Source: Erythrophleum ivorense
Taxonomy: Eukaryota > Streptophyta > Magnoliopsida > Fabales > Fabaceae
DNA: 64,000 nucleotides
Assembly (NCBI GenBank): GCA_026724425.1
Contig: JAIUCV010000646.1
Coordinates: forward strand, 62,001-126,000
Reading direction: 5' to 3'
A model generated the notes under the pieces. It did not search any database and had not been told where the DNA came from. It worked only from the letters and a program-made list of their open reading frames with translations. How positions within the stretch are numbered: position 1 is the stretch's first letter; the number at the start of each line of letters is the position of its first letter. Of the stretch, positions 1 through 13,900 are shown piece after piece. The position numbers and the translations under genes are program-made.

Positions 1-1800
1 AAAATTAGAATTCTACATGAAAATTCTAATAGAAATATTTTTATGCAATTATTTTTGTAGCAATATTTAATTAATTTTCAATACTTAATTTCAAAATGGG
101 TAAATTGATCATATTTAACTTCACTTTATTGTTTTAAAACCAATAATATAACTTATATGGGATTATGTATCTATATGCAATTTGATATCTATATATATAA
201 ATGTTTCTTATCATAGATGATTTAACTCTCATAAGAAACTTTTTTTTACATTTTTTTAACTTTACCTCTTGATTGAATTTAATATCTTCATGTAAATCTT
301 CTTAACAAATTAATTAATTTCTTGTAATTGCACTTTTTATATATGTTTACTCTTTTTCTATTATGGTATCACTAATAAATTTCACAACAATATTCTTAAT
401 GAGCTCCTTATATTATTATTAAAATTTTATTCTTATCTAAACTAAAATCCTCCTTAATTCTCTTTTAAACTTTTGTTGTAGAATATTCTTACAAAACTTA
501 CTTTTATTAGAAAAACTTAGTGACCAATTCTCCCTTTTGTTATCATACTTTATTATCTATTTACTAAATATAATAGCTCATTTTGTTATTTATCATTGCA
601 AATAATAAAAGTATGTCTGAACATTTCCCATTCTAGCTCAGAAGTATAGCTAATGATAAGCCAGCGATCAATTTATTTAGAATTACTAGTTATCGTCCTT
701 TGCGTATATGTTTGAAGTTTAGAGCCACTTTATAGACTACAAGCAAGATTCTTACCATGTTCATCATATTTGGCTGTTGATTAAAAGACGATAGAAGAAC
801 TCTCATTTGTTATTTTTGACTTGTTAGTGGTTATAGATAATTTTAGATGTCCTATATTATAGAGAGTATTTTGTTGAATTTTTTACAAATGAAGTATTAC
901 TAGAATATTTACATATGTAAACAAACTTGGATATATGAGTAAAAAGAGAAATTATTTAAAAGATATCATTATATTAAAATGTTAGCTTATGCTTATTTTT
1001 CATAAGATTTAATTGGTATGATAAGAGATTGACATGATATATATTAGTTAAACTTACAGATGCAATATTATCTCATACTCCTTGCTGATTATGTCTCCGT
1101 TTGGGGCGTGACATAATTTATCAAGAGGACATCTTTTAACATCTTAAGATGCAAACAAATTCATATATATGTTGGGTGGGAATAATTGAAAAGTTATGCT
1201 GATTATTTCTTGTACACATATTCTAATTCAACTTTAGAGTCTTTGAAAAACCGAGTAGATCAAAAATTACTACATATGGGGTAATCTGAAACACATTATT
1301 GTCGTCACCTCCAAACGAAAGTATATTGGATATTTATTCGAGTCTCCCTATGATTCAATTCGTGGTATGCCTCAAGCCACTGATTGTATTTTCTCAAATC
1401 TATGACAGCTTTCCAATACGCAGATAAACCCCATAGACGGGGACCAATTACCAACGGGCCTCTGGAAGCCCACTGGTTGATGCCGAAATTGATGAGTAGG
1501 ATACAAATCACATGGTCATAATGGATGAGAACGGCTGACTCACCCCCGACAACCCGTGCAATTAATTACCGATAACACATAATATATTGAAGAAAGAGAC
1601 TTCTTCTGCCCCCCCCCCCCCCCCCCCCAACCCAATAACTGTATAATATTAATATGTAAATGAAGGGTGAACGACTCAATAATATGCAAATGAAGGGAGA
1701 ACGACTCAAAATGTATATGGATTCTATTTTCTCACTTTCACACATATTTTCTCTTCCCTTTTCATCACACTCCAAACTATGCAGTCACTGGTTGACTGCA
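1..1800. other. AT-rich upstream region of the sorbitol dehydrogenase gene
   Basis: No gene is supported here. The sequence is AT-rich with short T and A runs. A stretch around 1290-1570 is less AT-rich and carries a 68-codon reading frame on the minus strand that I do not recognise, so it is not called. The last part, next to the gene, should contain the promoter. Confidence 0.6.
1609..1628 (+). repeat. Run of 20 cytosines
   Basis: An uninterrupted homopolymer of 20 C, about 190 bp upstream of the likely TATA box. Such tracts are length-unstable and easily miscounted in sequencing, so the exact length is uncertain. Confidence 0.95.
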
Positions 1801-1815
1801 AAGGATCGTATTGCT

Positions 1816-1824
1816 TATAAATAA
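1816..1824 (+). promoter_or_regulatory. Likely TATA box of the sorbitol dehydrogenase gene
   Basis: TATAAATAA lies 126-134 bp upstream of the chosen start codon. This leaves room for a transcription start near 1850 and a 5' leader of about 100 bp, which has a GA-rich patch (gagagagagagg) before the ATG. The assignment rests on motif and distance only. Confidence 0.5.
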
Positions 1825-1949
1825 ATATCAAACACTCCGCAGCGATCAGCCAGAAGCCCTGTAGGTCGCATTAATTTCTGTGTTTCATATAGCTTTGAGA
1901 AGGGGAGAGAGAGAGGTAGAGTAGCAGGGAGCAAATAAGTACAGGTGGG

Positions 1950-4900
1950 ATGTCACGTGATGGTCATGGGGGAGAAGAGAATATGGCTGCTTGGCTTGTT
2001 GGTATAAATACCCTCAAGATTCAACCTTTCAATCTTCCTACTCTGGGTATCAATTTTCCCTCACTCAAGTAACTCTTTGATTTCTTTTGAGAATAATATT
2101 TTTTTGTAGATCAATCTTCACTTACCAGTGAATTCCTAGCCAATTTCATTGCCTTACTTCTCACTGTATTATGGAAGGCCCCCATGATGTCAAAATTAGA
2201 ATGAAAGCTGTTGGTATCTGTGGCAGTGATGTTCACTACCTCAAGGTAAACATTTTTCCATTGCATCTGAGTTATGTTCAATGAAAAGGATATAAGAATT
2301 ATCCTTGCTTGCGTCAGAAAATATCCCCTGCATTTATCTATAGTCTCTCCAGTGATGAGTTCAAATTTTTATCTATTTGCAGACAATGAAAAATGCACAT
2401 TTTATAATGAAAGAACCAATGGTAATTGGCCATGAGTGTGCAGGGATCATAGAAGAAGTTGGTAGTGAGGTAAAGAATGTGGTACCTGGTGACCATGTGG
2501 CAATTGAGCCTGGGATTAGTTGCCGGCGTTGTCATCTCTGTAAAGAAGGTCGATATAATTTATGCCCCGATATGAAGTTCTTTGCTAGTCCACCAATTCA
2601 CGGTTCTCTTGCTAATCAGGTTGAAAGAATTTGCAGCTTCTCAAATTATAGTTCTTTCAATAATGTTAATGTGCCTCATCATTTCCGATTATAAAAGACA
2701 TACTTAGATGATTATATGCCTACTAGAGACAAAGTCCATTATGTCTAGTTATCTATTAGATTTGTACGTGATGGTGGACCCTTGAATCTCTTATGTTCTG
2801 ATCTCATGTCCCTATTAATGGTAGCCGTGTGTCACTTGATTCTGTTTATAGTTCTTTGTAAGTACAAATAGGTGAAAAGAGGTTGTCTTGAATTCAATCA
2901 AGGACCTTTAGACCATAGGAAACTCTTCCATGTTACCCAATATTAACATTTCTTCTCCATATCCTGAGATGAAGAAATGTTAGTGTCTGGCTGTCTGCTG
3001 CAAAATCTCTAATGACTAGAATATTTTGACAAATGAAAATCAAAGGATAACTTCATTTTTAGACCATAGGAAACTCTTCCATGTTACCCAATATTAACAT
3101 TTCTTTTCCATATCCTGAGATGAAGAAATGTTAGTGTCTGGCTGTCTGCTGCAAAATCTCTAATGACTAGAATATTTTGACAAATGAAAATCAAAGGATA
3201 ACTTCATTCAAAATAGAGTCAATAATGATGCATTTAATGATCTAATAGCTATGATCTTTACATAAGTGTTATTGGATTTCCTGGTTTCGTACCATAAAAT
3301 GCTTCTACCATCAAATCACTTATCTGTGGAAACGCTACAACTTGGTGAATGATGGGCTTAAAAAGAATTTTATTAATTGCTCACGTCTGATTTATAAGTT
3401 GTATAAGATTACTTGAAGAGTAATAATGATTCTGTCACAACGTAGGGACACAAAAGACACAATCGTGCCTTTACAGATCACTAATGTGGAAAGCAATTAC
3501 TCATCCAGTGGTTAGTGTCAAGTGTGTTTATTTGGGGCTTTTTGGTTGTGATAGTTGTTAGCCCCAGAAAAGTCCAAGAGCGGGTGAATTAGACTTTTTA
3601 ATAAATTATCCCCCTTTTCAAATTCTTAATGAAACTTTTTTGTTCCTCTAAAACTATCTAAAAACGAGGCTTCCTGAGATATTTTGTGAATGCTAAAATC
3701 ATGATTTTCCAGAAACACAATTATAATTTGAAACACTTTATGTAATTGATTTTCTTTTCAATTCTTTCAAATGTGAATGATTGAAAACAGAGTAAGGAGA
3801 AAATCGTTTCTTGAGAAAAACCAGCTTTCTAAATTTCTTTGTGAAAACAGTAAAACTTAGGAAGCATGGGTTCCTAAAAACAACCTGACATATGAATGAA
3901 ATCTTGAATTTCTAATAAAGAAGAAATTACATATTTGAAATCACAAATTCCAACAAGACTTTTGAGATCTGAAAAATAGTTTTCTAAATATCTTAGTAAA
4001 TAAGGAACCTTAATTGAAAACTTTAGGTTCTTGCAAAGTTATGTGAAAGTCATCTTTCTAAAAATTTGTGTGATCTTCAAAACATTGTTGTGAATAGAAA
4101 CTCTTTGTGAACTTTTTCCAAAATGTAGAATGTACAAGAACCAAAAAATGTAAGTGTGTAAGGCAAAGAGAAAATCAGACCACAACATTTATAGTGGTGT
4201 AGACCAAGGTAGTCCTATATCTGCTCTCTAAGTACAAAGCAAGGGAATTTTATAAGGGAATCACAGTTACAACAAGCAAACTATTGCAAAGGATGAAGTC
4301 AAGGACTTTTACTTCCTAATTGTCAAGGAAACCTCACGAGATCACACACTTGTGTTTTACCACCTAAGCACTTCAAGACAACCTACACTCGAGATCTATC
4401 CCTTGCCTTTTACCACCTAATTGTTTGGGTAACCCAATACATAGGCTCACCCGCTTAGGATTTTACGATCTCTCAACCCAGTAGGGTTATCACAAGTTCT
4501 CACCAACCCAAAACACTAGGATCTTCTCATGTTCCTAACTACCCAAGTGAAGTATAACATGGTGTGTAGAATGAAAGCCCAAGCTCACACAAAGCACTAC
4601 AGAGCATGAGAATGCTAGCTTGATTATTTATTCACTCATAGTATATCCCACATTGAAGCACAACAAGCAAGTAGCCAAATAGATGAAGAGTATAACCCTA
4701 TGAATGCATTGTGTATTTTCCACTCTCTCTTCATTACCTTGTTTTTCAAAGCTCTTCCCTTTAAATAGTCAATCCTTTGCAAATAACCATTAATGGAAAG
4801 GCATTCTTTCTATGTCTCAAAATTTTTCCAGTGGCTAGTAGAGTCTTCATTAAATGCTTGGAGACATTGCAGCTTCTTTAACATTCAACTAGAGCTTCTC

Positions 4901-7900
4901 TCTTCCATTAATGTTGTATCTTCTTTCTTTTGTTTCGATCTCTCTCTCTTTGTGAATATGAACCAATGATAGAGCCAAATGAGAGATAAACTTTCTTGTA
5001 TTCAAGCCTTTTGAATTCCTCTCTCTTGTATTGCATTTGGTGAGGATAAGACACATGTTCAACAGCTTTTCTGCATCTTTCACCTTTCATGCTGACCACT
5101 ATATTTCACTGCTTGAAGAGAATGAACCTTTTTCCCATTTGCCAATTTCACACTTTGCTTCTTGGGTTATTTCTTGGGGGCATAAGAAGAGATGTCAAGA
5201 GGCTGTCTAGTCTTATGACCGTTGGATATTGCATGATGGACTTTTGCACATAAGACAAATTTGAAATTCAAATTTGGCAATTTAAAATTTCAAAGGCCTT
5301 GAACATATTTGTTCAAAAGCTACTTTGGCCCATTAAAACATTTTGCCCTAATTTGATTTTTCTCAAAAATGCTTGTGGGCCAAACTTGTGGAAAAATATT
5401 TTTGCCTAGTCTAGAAAAGCTTTTTGGTCCAATATTGATTTTTCTCAAAATGCATTTGGTCCAAGATGATTAAAACATTTTTCTTTTAAACTTCTTTGGC
5501 CTAATGAGGATTTTTATCGAGAAAGATTCAGAAAAGCTCTTTAAGGAAAAGATGTTTAAAATGCATTTGATTCAAAACATTTTCCTTGAAATCCTTTTGG
5601 CCTATTTAAAAACATTTTTGGCCAAAAATAGTATTTGTGCTATGAAAAGCTTTTTGGCCCAAACACTTTTCGATAAAATCTTCTTTGGCTAAGATTAGGA
5701 CTTGCATCAAAATATATATGCCCAATTTGATTTTCCAAAATATCCTTTTTCCTGTCCACAAATTATATTGCTTGGCATAATTAAAACTCTTTTAAAAATC
5801 ATTTGGATTTTTTTACATCAACAATAGTATTATTACTTTTACTTAAGAAGATATGTAAATACATATCTCTAGGCTTATGTATGTAACAATAACAACAACA
5901 AAGTTTTTTTCCACTAAGTGGGGTCAGTTACATGGATTAATCGACCCTATAAGCACCTATCATAAATCATATTTTTAGACAAATTATTTAAATCTAAATC
6001 TCTCTTAATAATTTCTTTTATAATTTTTCTTGGTCTTCCTCTACCTCTAATTATTGGACTATTCTTCATCTCATCTACTCTCTTAATTGGGGCTTCTATA
6101 GGTCTCCTCCCCACATAACCAAACTATTTTAGTCTCGATTGTATAATATTTTCAACAATAGGTGCGACTTCCACCTTCTCTCTAATGCATTTATTTCTAA
6201 TCCTATCTCGTCTAGTGTATCCACTCATTTAACGCAACATTCTCATTTTTGTAACATTGAACTTATTTTCTTATTAATTTTTTGTTACCCAATACTCAAT
6301 TCCATACAGCATTGCAAGTCTTGTAACTGTGCGGTAGAATTTGCCCTTAAGTTTGAGTGGTACTCTTTTATCACAAATAACACCCGAAGCACTCCTCCAT
6401 TTCATCCATTCCGCTTGAATCCTATGTTTTACATCTTCTTCTATTTTCCCGTTATGTTGTATGATGGATCCAAGATATTTAAATCATGTGACTTGTAGTA
6501 GAATATGTTCTCTAATTTTCACTTCTATGCTAGAAGTGGTGTGTCTCTTACTAAACTTACATGCCATATACTTCATTTTACTTCTACTTAAATGAAATCC
6601 ATGAGCTTCCAAAGCTAGTCTCCATCTCTCTAACTTGTCATTCATTTCCTCTCTCGATTCTCCAACTAGGACAATATCATCTGCAAAAAGCATGCACTGT
6701 GGCACCGACTCTTAGATATATTTCGTAAGCACATCAAGACTAAAGTAAAAAGATAAGGGCTCAGAGTTGACCCTTGATGTAGACCAATAGTTATTGAAAA
6801 ATCTTCCGTAAGTCTACCTTTTGTCACTATACTAGTTGTAACCGTATCATACATATCTTAGATTGCCTGAATATAAGCTATACAAACTCTTTTTTTCTCC
6901 AAAGCCTTCTATAGAACCTCTCTTGGCACTCTATCATATGCTTTTTCCAAATTGATAAACACCATGTGTAAATTTCTTTGATTCTCTCGATATCTCTCCA
7001 TTAATCTTTGCAACAAGTATATTGCTTCCATAGTTTACTTTCTTGGCATAAAACCAAATTAATTCTCCATAACTTAAATCTCTTTTCTTAACCTTCCCTC
7101 AATTATTCTTTCCCATAATTTCATAGTGTGGCTTATGAGCTTGATTCCTCTATAATTTGTACAATTTTGAATGTCCCCCTTACTCTTATAACTAGGGATT
7201 AAAGTACTTCTCATCCACTCATTCGGCATTCTCTTAGATCTTATAATTTCATTAAATAACTTTATGAGCCAACTTATGCCTCTCACTCCTAAACCTTTTC
7301 ATATTTCAATGGGTATATTATCCAGTCTAAATGCTCTGCCATTCTCCATTCTCTTTAATATTTTTTTACCTCTCTCACTAATTCTATAATAAAAAGTATA
7401 ATTTTGATTATCTTCTCTAGTGTCTAACCTATCTGATTGCAATAAAATCCCGTGCCCTTTATAAGTCTATGAAAATAACTCTTTCACCGTTTTCTGATAT
7501 CTTGTTCCATGATCAATATTTTCCCTTCTTCATCCTTGATACATTTCACTTGGTTCACATCTCTTGTTTTTCTTTTCCTACTTTTAGCTAACTTGTAAAT
7601 ACTTTTTTCTCCAATTTTAATATCTAAAGATTGGTATAAACTATCAAATGCCCTCGCTCTCGCTTTACTCACTACTTTTTTAGTGTCTTTCTTAGCTACC
7701 TTATATTTTTCCCAATTTTTATTACTCTTACATAATGACCACATTTTATAACACTCCCTTTTAACTTTAACCTTATCCTGCACGCTTACATCCCACTACC
7801 AAGATTCTTTATCCCTAGGTCAAAAACTTTTTGATTCACCTAATATTTCCTTTACTACCTTCTTAATCTCTTTAGCCATTCCATTTCACATATCATTAGC

Positions 7901-10900
7901 ACTTTCTTGTATTTTCCAAGGTCCTTCCTTTACAGTCCGTCTCTGCAAATTCTTTTCTTTATCTCCCTTTAATTGCCACTACTTAGTCCTTAATACCCTA
8001 TTTTCACCTTTACTTTTTACTCTCCTTTTAACTCTTACATCTATAACCAAAACTCTATGCTGAGTAGTTAAACTCTATCCAAGTATAATTTTGCAATCTA
8101 TGCAAAGTATTCTATCCAATTTCTTTATAAGAAAGAAATTAATTTGAGAACATACCCTTCCCCTTTTATATGTGATAAGATGTTCTTCATGCTTTCTAAA
8201 ATAAATGTTAGCTAATATAAGATCAAATGCTAATAAAAAGTCTAGAATAGTTTTACTCTCTGCATTTGCTTCTCCTATGTCATGTCCTCCATGAACACCC
8301 TCGTAACCTGAAGATACACTTCCCACATGACCATTTAGATCTCCTCTTAGAAGAATATTTTCTCCTAATGGTATTTCATGAACTAAACATTCTAAATCCT
8401 CTCAAAACTTTACCTTGTGATATTCTTCTAACCCTACTTGTAGTGCATAAGCACTAATAACATTAAAGATTTCCTTTTCCACTACAAACTTTAATGCAAT
8501 GATTCTATTTCCTAACTTTTCTACATCCACTACAGCATTTTTTCAAAACTTATCTACAATTATACCTACCCCATTTCTAAATTTAGCCTTACCAGTGTAC
8601 CAAAGTTTAAAACCTGAAGTATCTTAATTCTTTTGTTTTTTCTCCTATCCATTTAGTTTCTTGTAAACACATAAAATCAATCCTCCTCCTAATCATAATA
8701 TCTACTATTTCTATTGACTTACCTGTAAGTGTACCTATATTCCAAGTTTCAAAATGAATCCTACTCTCATGAACTAGCTTCTTTACCCACATCCGTTCCC
8801 GAAAATGTGAGAACCCTTACTTTTTTTTTACTATACCCTAGCGTCGATGTAGCGGCTCTTGCTCATTTGTCACTATACTCGAATTATACAGCGCATTACT
8901 TTCGGGCAACGACCTAGCATTACGTCTAATATACCGATTATCCATGTCATAAAGATTCGACAAAGTTTTACATTGGTTGTCGACTACCTAACACAACCCT
9001 CCTCTTTTTTCGAGGTTTGGGACTGGCTATGAAAATAATGATCTACATCAAAACTCATCATAGGCAAAGTTTTCTCTGGGCTTATGTATACAGGAGTCAA
9101 AACAATATGCTAGCAGGGTTAAACTGTCACATTTGTTTTTTTAATCGATTGTATGATTTTCTTCTCTTTGATTTCATCATTGGAAGTACTTCGTTATTTA
9201 AAACTGAAATTGGTTAAATTCATAGTCACATTTGTACAGTATCAGATGATGGTTGTATTAGCTTGTGGTTAATAACTTAGTGCATCTTTATTCCATATCT
9301 TTAGGAGGCAAAACAACTTTTACTAAAAAAAAGTAGTAGTTTATTTCAAACGTATTGCAAAACTTTTATTGTTTGACTTTTGGCATATGTCAAAGTACTT
9401 TTTAGGAAGCTAACAGAAAGAGTGCTTTGTATCTATGTATAAGTAACTAATTTGAAAATGGAATATACAATGAGAAGAACTTCTTCCTTCCAATCAGTTT
9501 TTGCTGCTGTTCTTCATTTTTCTTTCTGCTTCTTAGCTTACCAATGGTATCAGAGCTTCACTGATTTTAGAAGAACTTGTGAGCAGAAGCAAGAACCAAC
9601 CACTAAAACCTCCACTTAATTGCAAATATCTTCCTTGCTCCACCAGACCATGGCATTTAGAAGTTTTGGTGTGAGATCAACTCCAATGTTTGATAAGCAA
9701 AACTACTAGCTTTAGGTCATGAAGATGAAGGCATATCTCAGAGAATTAGACTTGTGGGATGTTATAGAAAAAGATATTGATCCTCCTCCACTAGCAAACA
9801 ACCACACAATAACTCAAATGAAGCATCATTCTAAGGAATGCGCCAAGAAGTTCAAGGCATTGTCACTTATTCATGTTGTTGTGTCTAAACCATCTTTACA
9901 GGGATCATGGCATGTGAAACTAGAAAGGAAGCATGGGACATGTTAAGGGATGAGTTTCAAAGAAGTGAGAAAACCAAACAAATGCAAGTGTTAAATCTAA
10001 GGAGAGAGTTTGAACTTCTTAGATTGAAGGATGCAGATCCAGTCAAGGAGTATATAGACAAGCTTATGAAGACTGTGAATCAAATTTGGCTATTTAATGA
10101 AAACCTTCCTGAAAAACATGTGGTGGAGAAAGTACTGGTCAACCTTCCAAAAAAATTTGAAGCAAAGATTTCCTCTTTGAAAGACTAAAGAGACATTTCT
10201 CAGCTCACTTTGGCTGAGTTGGTGAAGTCTTTTCAAGAAATGGAGTAGAGAAAAGCATTTAAGTGTTAAGGAACCAAGTCAAACTACCTTTTTAGCAAAC
10301 CAAAGAGGAAGGAACCAATCAAACTCGAGATCAAAAAGGTGCAAGTAAGAAGAACAAGGAAAAGAAAAGTGAGCGAGGAAACAAATCCAAAGAAAAGAAG
10401 GAAGTTTCAGCCTTGCTCTCACTGCCACAAGAAAGGTCATCTTGAAAAATATTGTTGGTTCAAATCTGGAGTGCAATGCAGATTTTGCAAGTAGATAAGA
10501 CACATGGAAAAGATGTGTAAGGCTAAGGCAAAGCAACAACCTCAAAAAGCCCAAGTGACTAAAAATTTTGACCTAAGGAGGGTTGTGCATTCATGATTCT
10601 CCAAGCTAAAGAACTCTATCATTTCAACTCACAGTGTGAAATATGGTTGATTGACAATGGCTTCACTCACCATAAGACTTCCAGGACAGAGTTATTCAAG
10701 TTCCTAGACAGAGTGTACACATCAAGGGTGAAGATAGGTGACAAAAGCTTTGTGAAAGTACAAGGCAAATGAAATGTTGCTATTAAGACTACCTTAGGTA
10801 TAAAAGTTATTCATGATGTGTTATGTGTGCCTGAAATTATCTGTGGCCTCCTAAGTACAGGATGCATTTTCATGGTAACATGTGTGATATATTTGATAAT

Positions 10901-13900
10901 ATTGGTGCCAAAGTTTTAAGTGTGAGAATGGTAGCTAAAGGCTTTCCCATTAAGTGGGATCAACTTGAAATGCAAGCCTATGTAGCACAATTTGTGGCAT
11001 GCTAGACTAAGTCACTATAATTATTCTACACTAAAACAATTAACAAAAAGGAACTTGGTAGGTGATCTACAGGAATCACTAATAGTGTAGGAGTCTGTGA
11101 AGTATGTCAAAAAGGGAAGCAGACCAAGCAACCCTTCCTATGAATCAGGCATGGAGTGCTTTAGAACATCTCTAATGGTGCACACAGGTGTGTGGGGTCT
11201 TATAAGCACCCCATCCTTAAGTGGAAGTAGATACTTTGTCACTTTTATTGATGATTGTAGTAGGTGGTGTTGGGTTTCCCTCTTGAAGCAAAAGAGTAAG
11301 GTTCTTGAGGTATTCAAAAAATTCAAATTTAGTGTTGAAAATCAGTATGGGAAAAATGATAAAGGCCTTGAGATTAGATAATGGGTCAAAGTACATTTCA
11401 CATTCCTTTGGAAATTATCATAAGCAAGTTGGTGTACATCACCAATTGACAGTGGCCAACACTTCACAGAAAAATGGAGTTAGTGAGAGGAAGAATAGGT
11501 CAATCTTGATCATAGCAAGGTCCGAGAAGGAGGTTCCAAGGTATTTTGGGCTAAGATTGTGCATACCTTAGTATATTTACCAAACAAACTTCCTACAAAG
11601 GCTCTGTGTAAAAAGAATCCTATGAAGCTTGGATAGGGGTGAAACCATTAGTAAGCCACTTGAGAGTCTTTGGGAGTGTATGTTATGTGAATTTGCCAGA
11701 AGTTAAAAGGGATAAGCTTGATGAAGGGCTTGTGCAAGCCTGTTTATGGGTTATAGCAGTAAATCAAAAGGCTATAAGATTCTAGATGTGAAAACTCATA
11801 AGAAAAAAAAATTATTGTGCAAGAATGTAAAATTTGATGAAATTTCCATGTGGGATTTGATCAAAGCTCAAGTCGTCAACTCCTGCAAACTAGAAACTGA
11901 AGTTCACTATCAAGAAGGAGATGAAGATAGTGACTCAGAAGATGAAGTTGGTGTGAAAGGAACCAAAACTCTCAGTGACGTTATAGGCATGTGTAATGTG
12001 GCAGGTCTAGAACCAAACACCTACCAGGCAGCAGCAAGGTTAGTAGAATGGCAGGAAGCAATAGAGGAGGAGCTAAGAATGATAAATAATAATAATAGTA
12101 CCTTGTGCTTGGTTGACAGACCTAAGCACAAGAAAGTTATCGAGGTGAAATGGGTCTATAGAATTAAACTAGATTCAAATGGATCCATTCACAAATGCAA
12201 AGCCAGATTAGTAGTGAAGATACTTGCAAAGGTACAAGGAACTCACTTCATTGACACCTTTGTACCTATCGTCAGATTTGATACGATAAGGCCACTAATT
12301 GCAATGGCCGCTCAAAACTCTTGGGATATTTATTAAATGTGAAATCTTCAATTCTGAATGGTGACTTGGAGGGAGAGATTTTTGCGAACAACTTGAAGGT
12401 TTTGTGCAGCAAGGACACAAGGATCAGGTGTGTCTCCTAAGAAAAGCTCTATATGGCTTGAAGCATTCTTTCAGAGCCTGGTACAATAGAGTTGATAGCC
12501 ACCTAATTCAACAAGGATTTGTTAGGAATCTCATAGAAGTGACACTTTATGTGAAGGAGGCAAGCTCAAGTGTGTTGATTTTCTCAATTTATGTTGATGA
12601 CTTGTTGATCACAAGTATCAATCAATCTCTAATATTTCAGTTCAAGGAGGAAATGAAAAAAGTTTTTGAAATGACTGATATGGGTAAAATGAGATACTTT
12701 CTTGGCATGGAAGTTTTTCAATTGGAAAAAGGAATCTTCATAAGCTAAACGAAGTATGCTGGCGAAATTTTAAGGAAGTTTGGAATGGAGAATTGCGAGC
12801 AAGTACTCCATTTAACCAAAATGAAAAGTTGTGTGAGGAAGATAAAGCTGCTAAAAATGATGCTAACTTCTACAGAAGCATTATAGGATGCTTGTTGTAT
12901 TTCACAGCCACAAGGCCTAACATCATGTTTGCAGCTAGTTTGCTCTCTAGGTTCATGCAAAGTCCTAGTGAGGTGCATCTCAAGGCTACCAAAAGGACCC
13001 TCAAATATGTGAAAGGACCCAGAGATTTTGGTGTGTGGTACTTAAAGGAGATGAAAATAAAGTTGGTTGGCTTCATTGACAATGACTGGGCAGGTTCATG
13101 TGATAATATGAGAGCACATCAAGCTATTACTTCACCATTAGTTCAGGAATGGTATGCTGGAGCACAAGGAAGTAGGATATAATGACTTAATTGTGACAAG
13201 AAGTCAGCAGTGGCCATAGTGAAAAATCTAGTGTTTCATGGTAGAACAAAGTACATCAAAATTAAGTATCACTTAGAGAAATGGAGAAAGAAGGGCTGAT
13301 GATTATGCAGCATTGGTGTTCTGAGGACCAAGTTTCTGATATCTTCACTAAAGGATTGCCAAGGTAAATTTTGAGAAGCTCAAAGAACTTTTAGGAGTTT
13401 ATAGCAGCAGCACTAAGATTAAGGAAGAGTATTAGCTAGCAGTTAATAACTTAGTGCAGTTTATTCCATATCTTTAGGAGGTAAAACAGTTTTTTACTAA
13501 AAAGGTTGATGTTTTTTTTTCAATGTATGGCAAAACTTTTCTTGTTTGACTATTAGGATCTATCAAAGTACTTTCTAGGAATGTAGCAGAGCGTTTTGTA
13601 TCTATGTATAAGTGACTAATTTGAAACTGGAATATACGAATGAGAAGAATTTCTTCCTTCCTATCAGTTTTTGTTGCTGTTCTTCATTTTTCTTTTTGCT
13701 CCTTAGCTTACAGGTTGTCCTGTGGTTTAAAATTACATATGATCTTGACTGGTAAAAAAGGATCATAATCACAGCCTTAATTATGGTTGAATGAAAAAGT
13801 GAAGATCATGGAAGAAGTCCATGCTCAGACCTGCATGTCACCATGTGTGTGTGTGTGTGTGTCTGTGTTTGTGTATGTGTCATATAATATGTGGTGAAAT

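Larger units (their letters stand above)
9256..13712 (+). mobile_element. Degenerate Ty1/copia LTR retrotransposon, complete structure
   Basis: A 4.46-kb element in SDH intron 3, in the same orientation as the gene. It has both LTRs, a tRNA-Met type primer site, gag-protease-integrase-RT-RNase H in copia order, and a perfect 5-bp target-site duplication GGTTG (9251-9255 and 13713-13717). Both LTRs start with TATTAG instead of the usual TG. Many frameshifts, stops and LTR differences mark it as an old, dead copy. It landed about 160 bp beyond the LINE, so the two insertions are independent. Confidence 0.94.

Noticed and set aside
1305..1511. 68-codon minus-strand reading frame with a tryptophan-rich peptide
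   Set aside because: No family recognised, no splice context, and a chance frame of this size is common. A protein search would be needed to call it.
2377..2694. Reading SDH exon 3 as a 105-codon single-exon gene
   Set aside because: Its last 25 codons run past a good GT donor at 2620 into intron. Conserved SDH sequence stops exactly at the donor.
6139..6498. 119-codon + strand reading frame
   Set aside because: It is antisense to the LINE reverse-transcriptase and 3' region, whose minus-strand motifs are clear.
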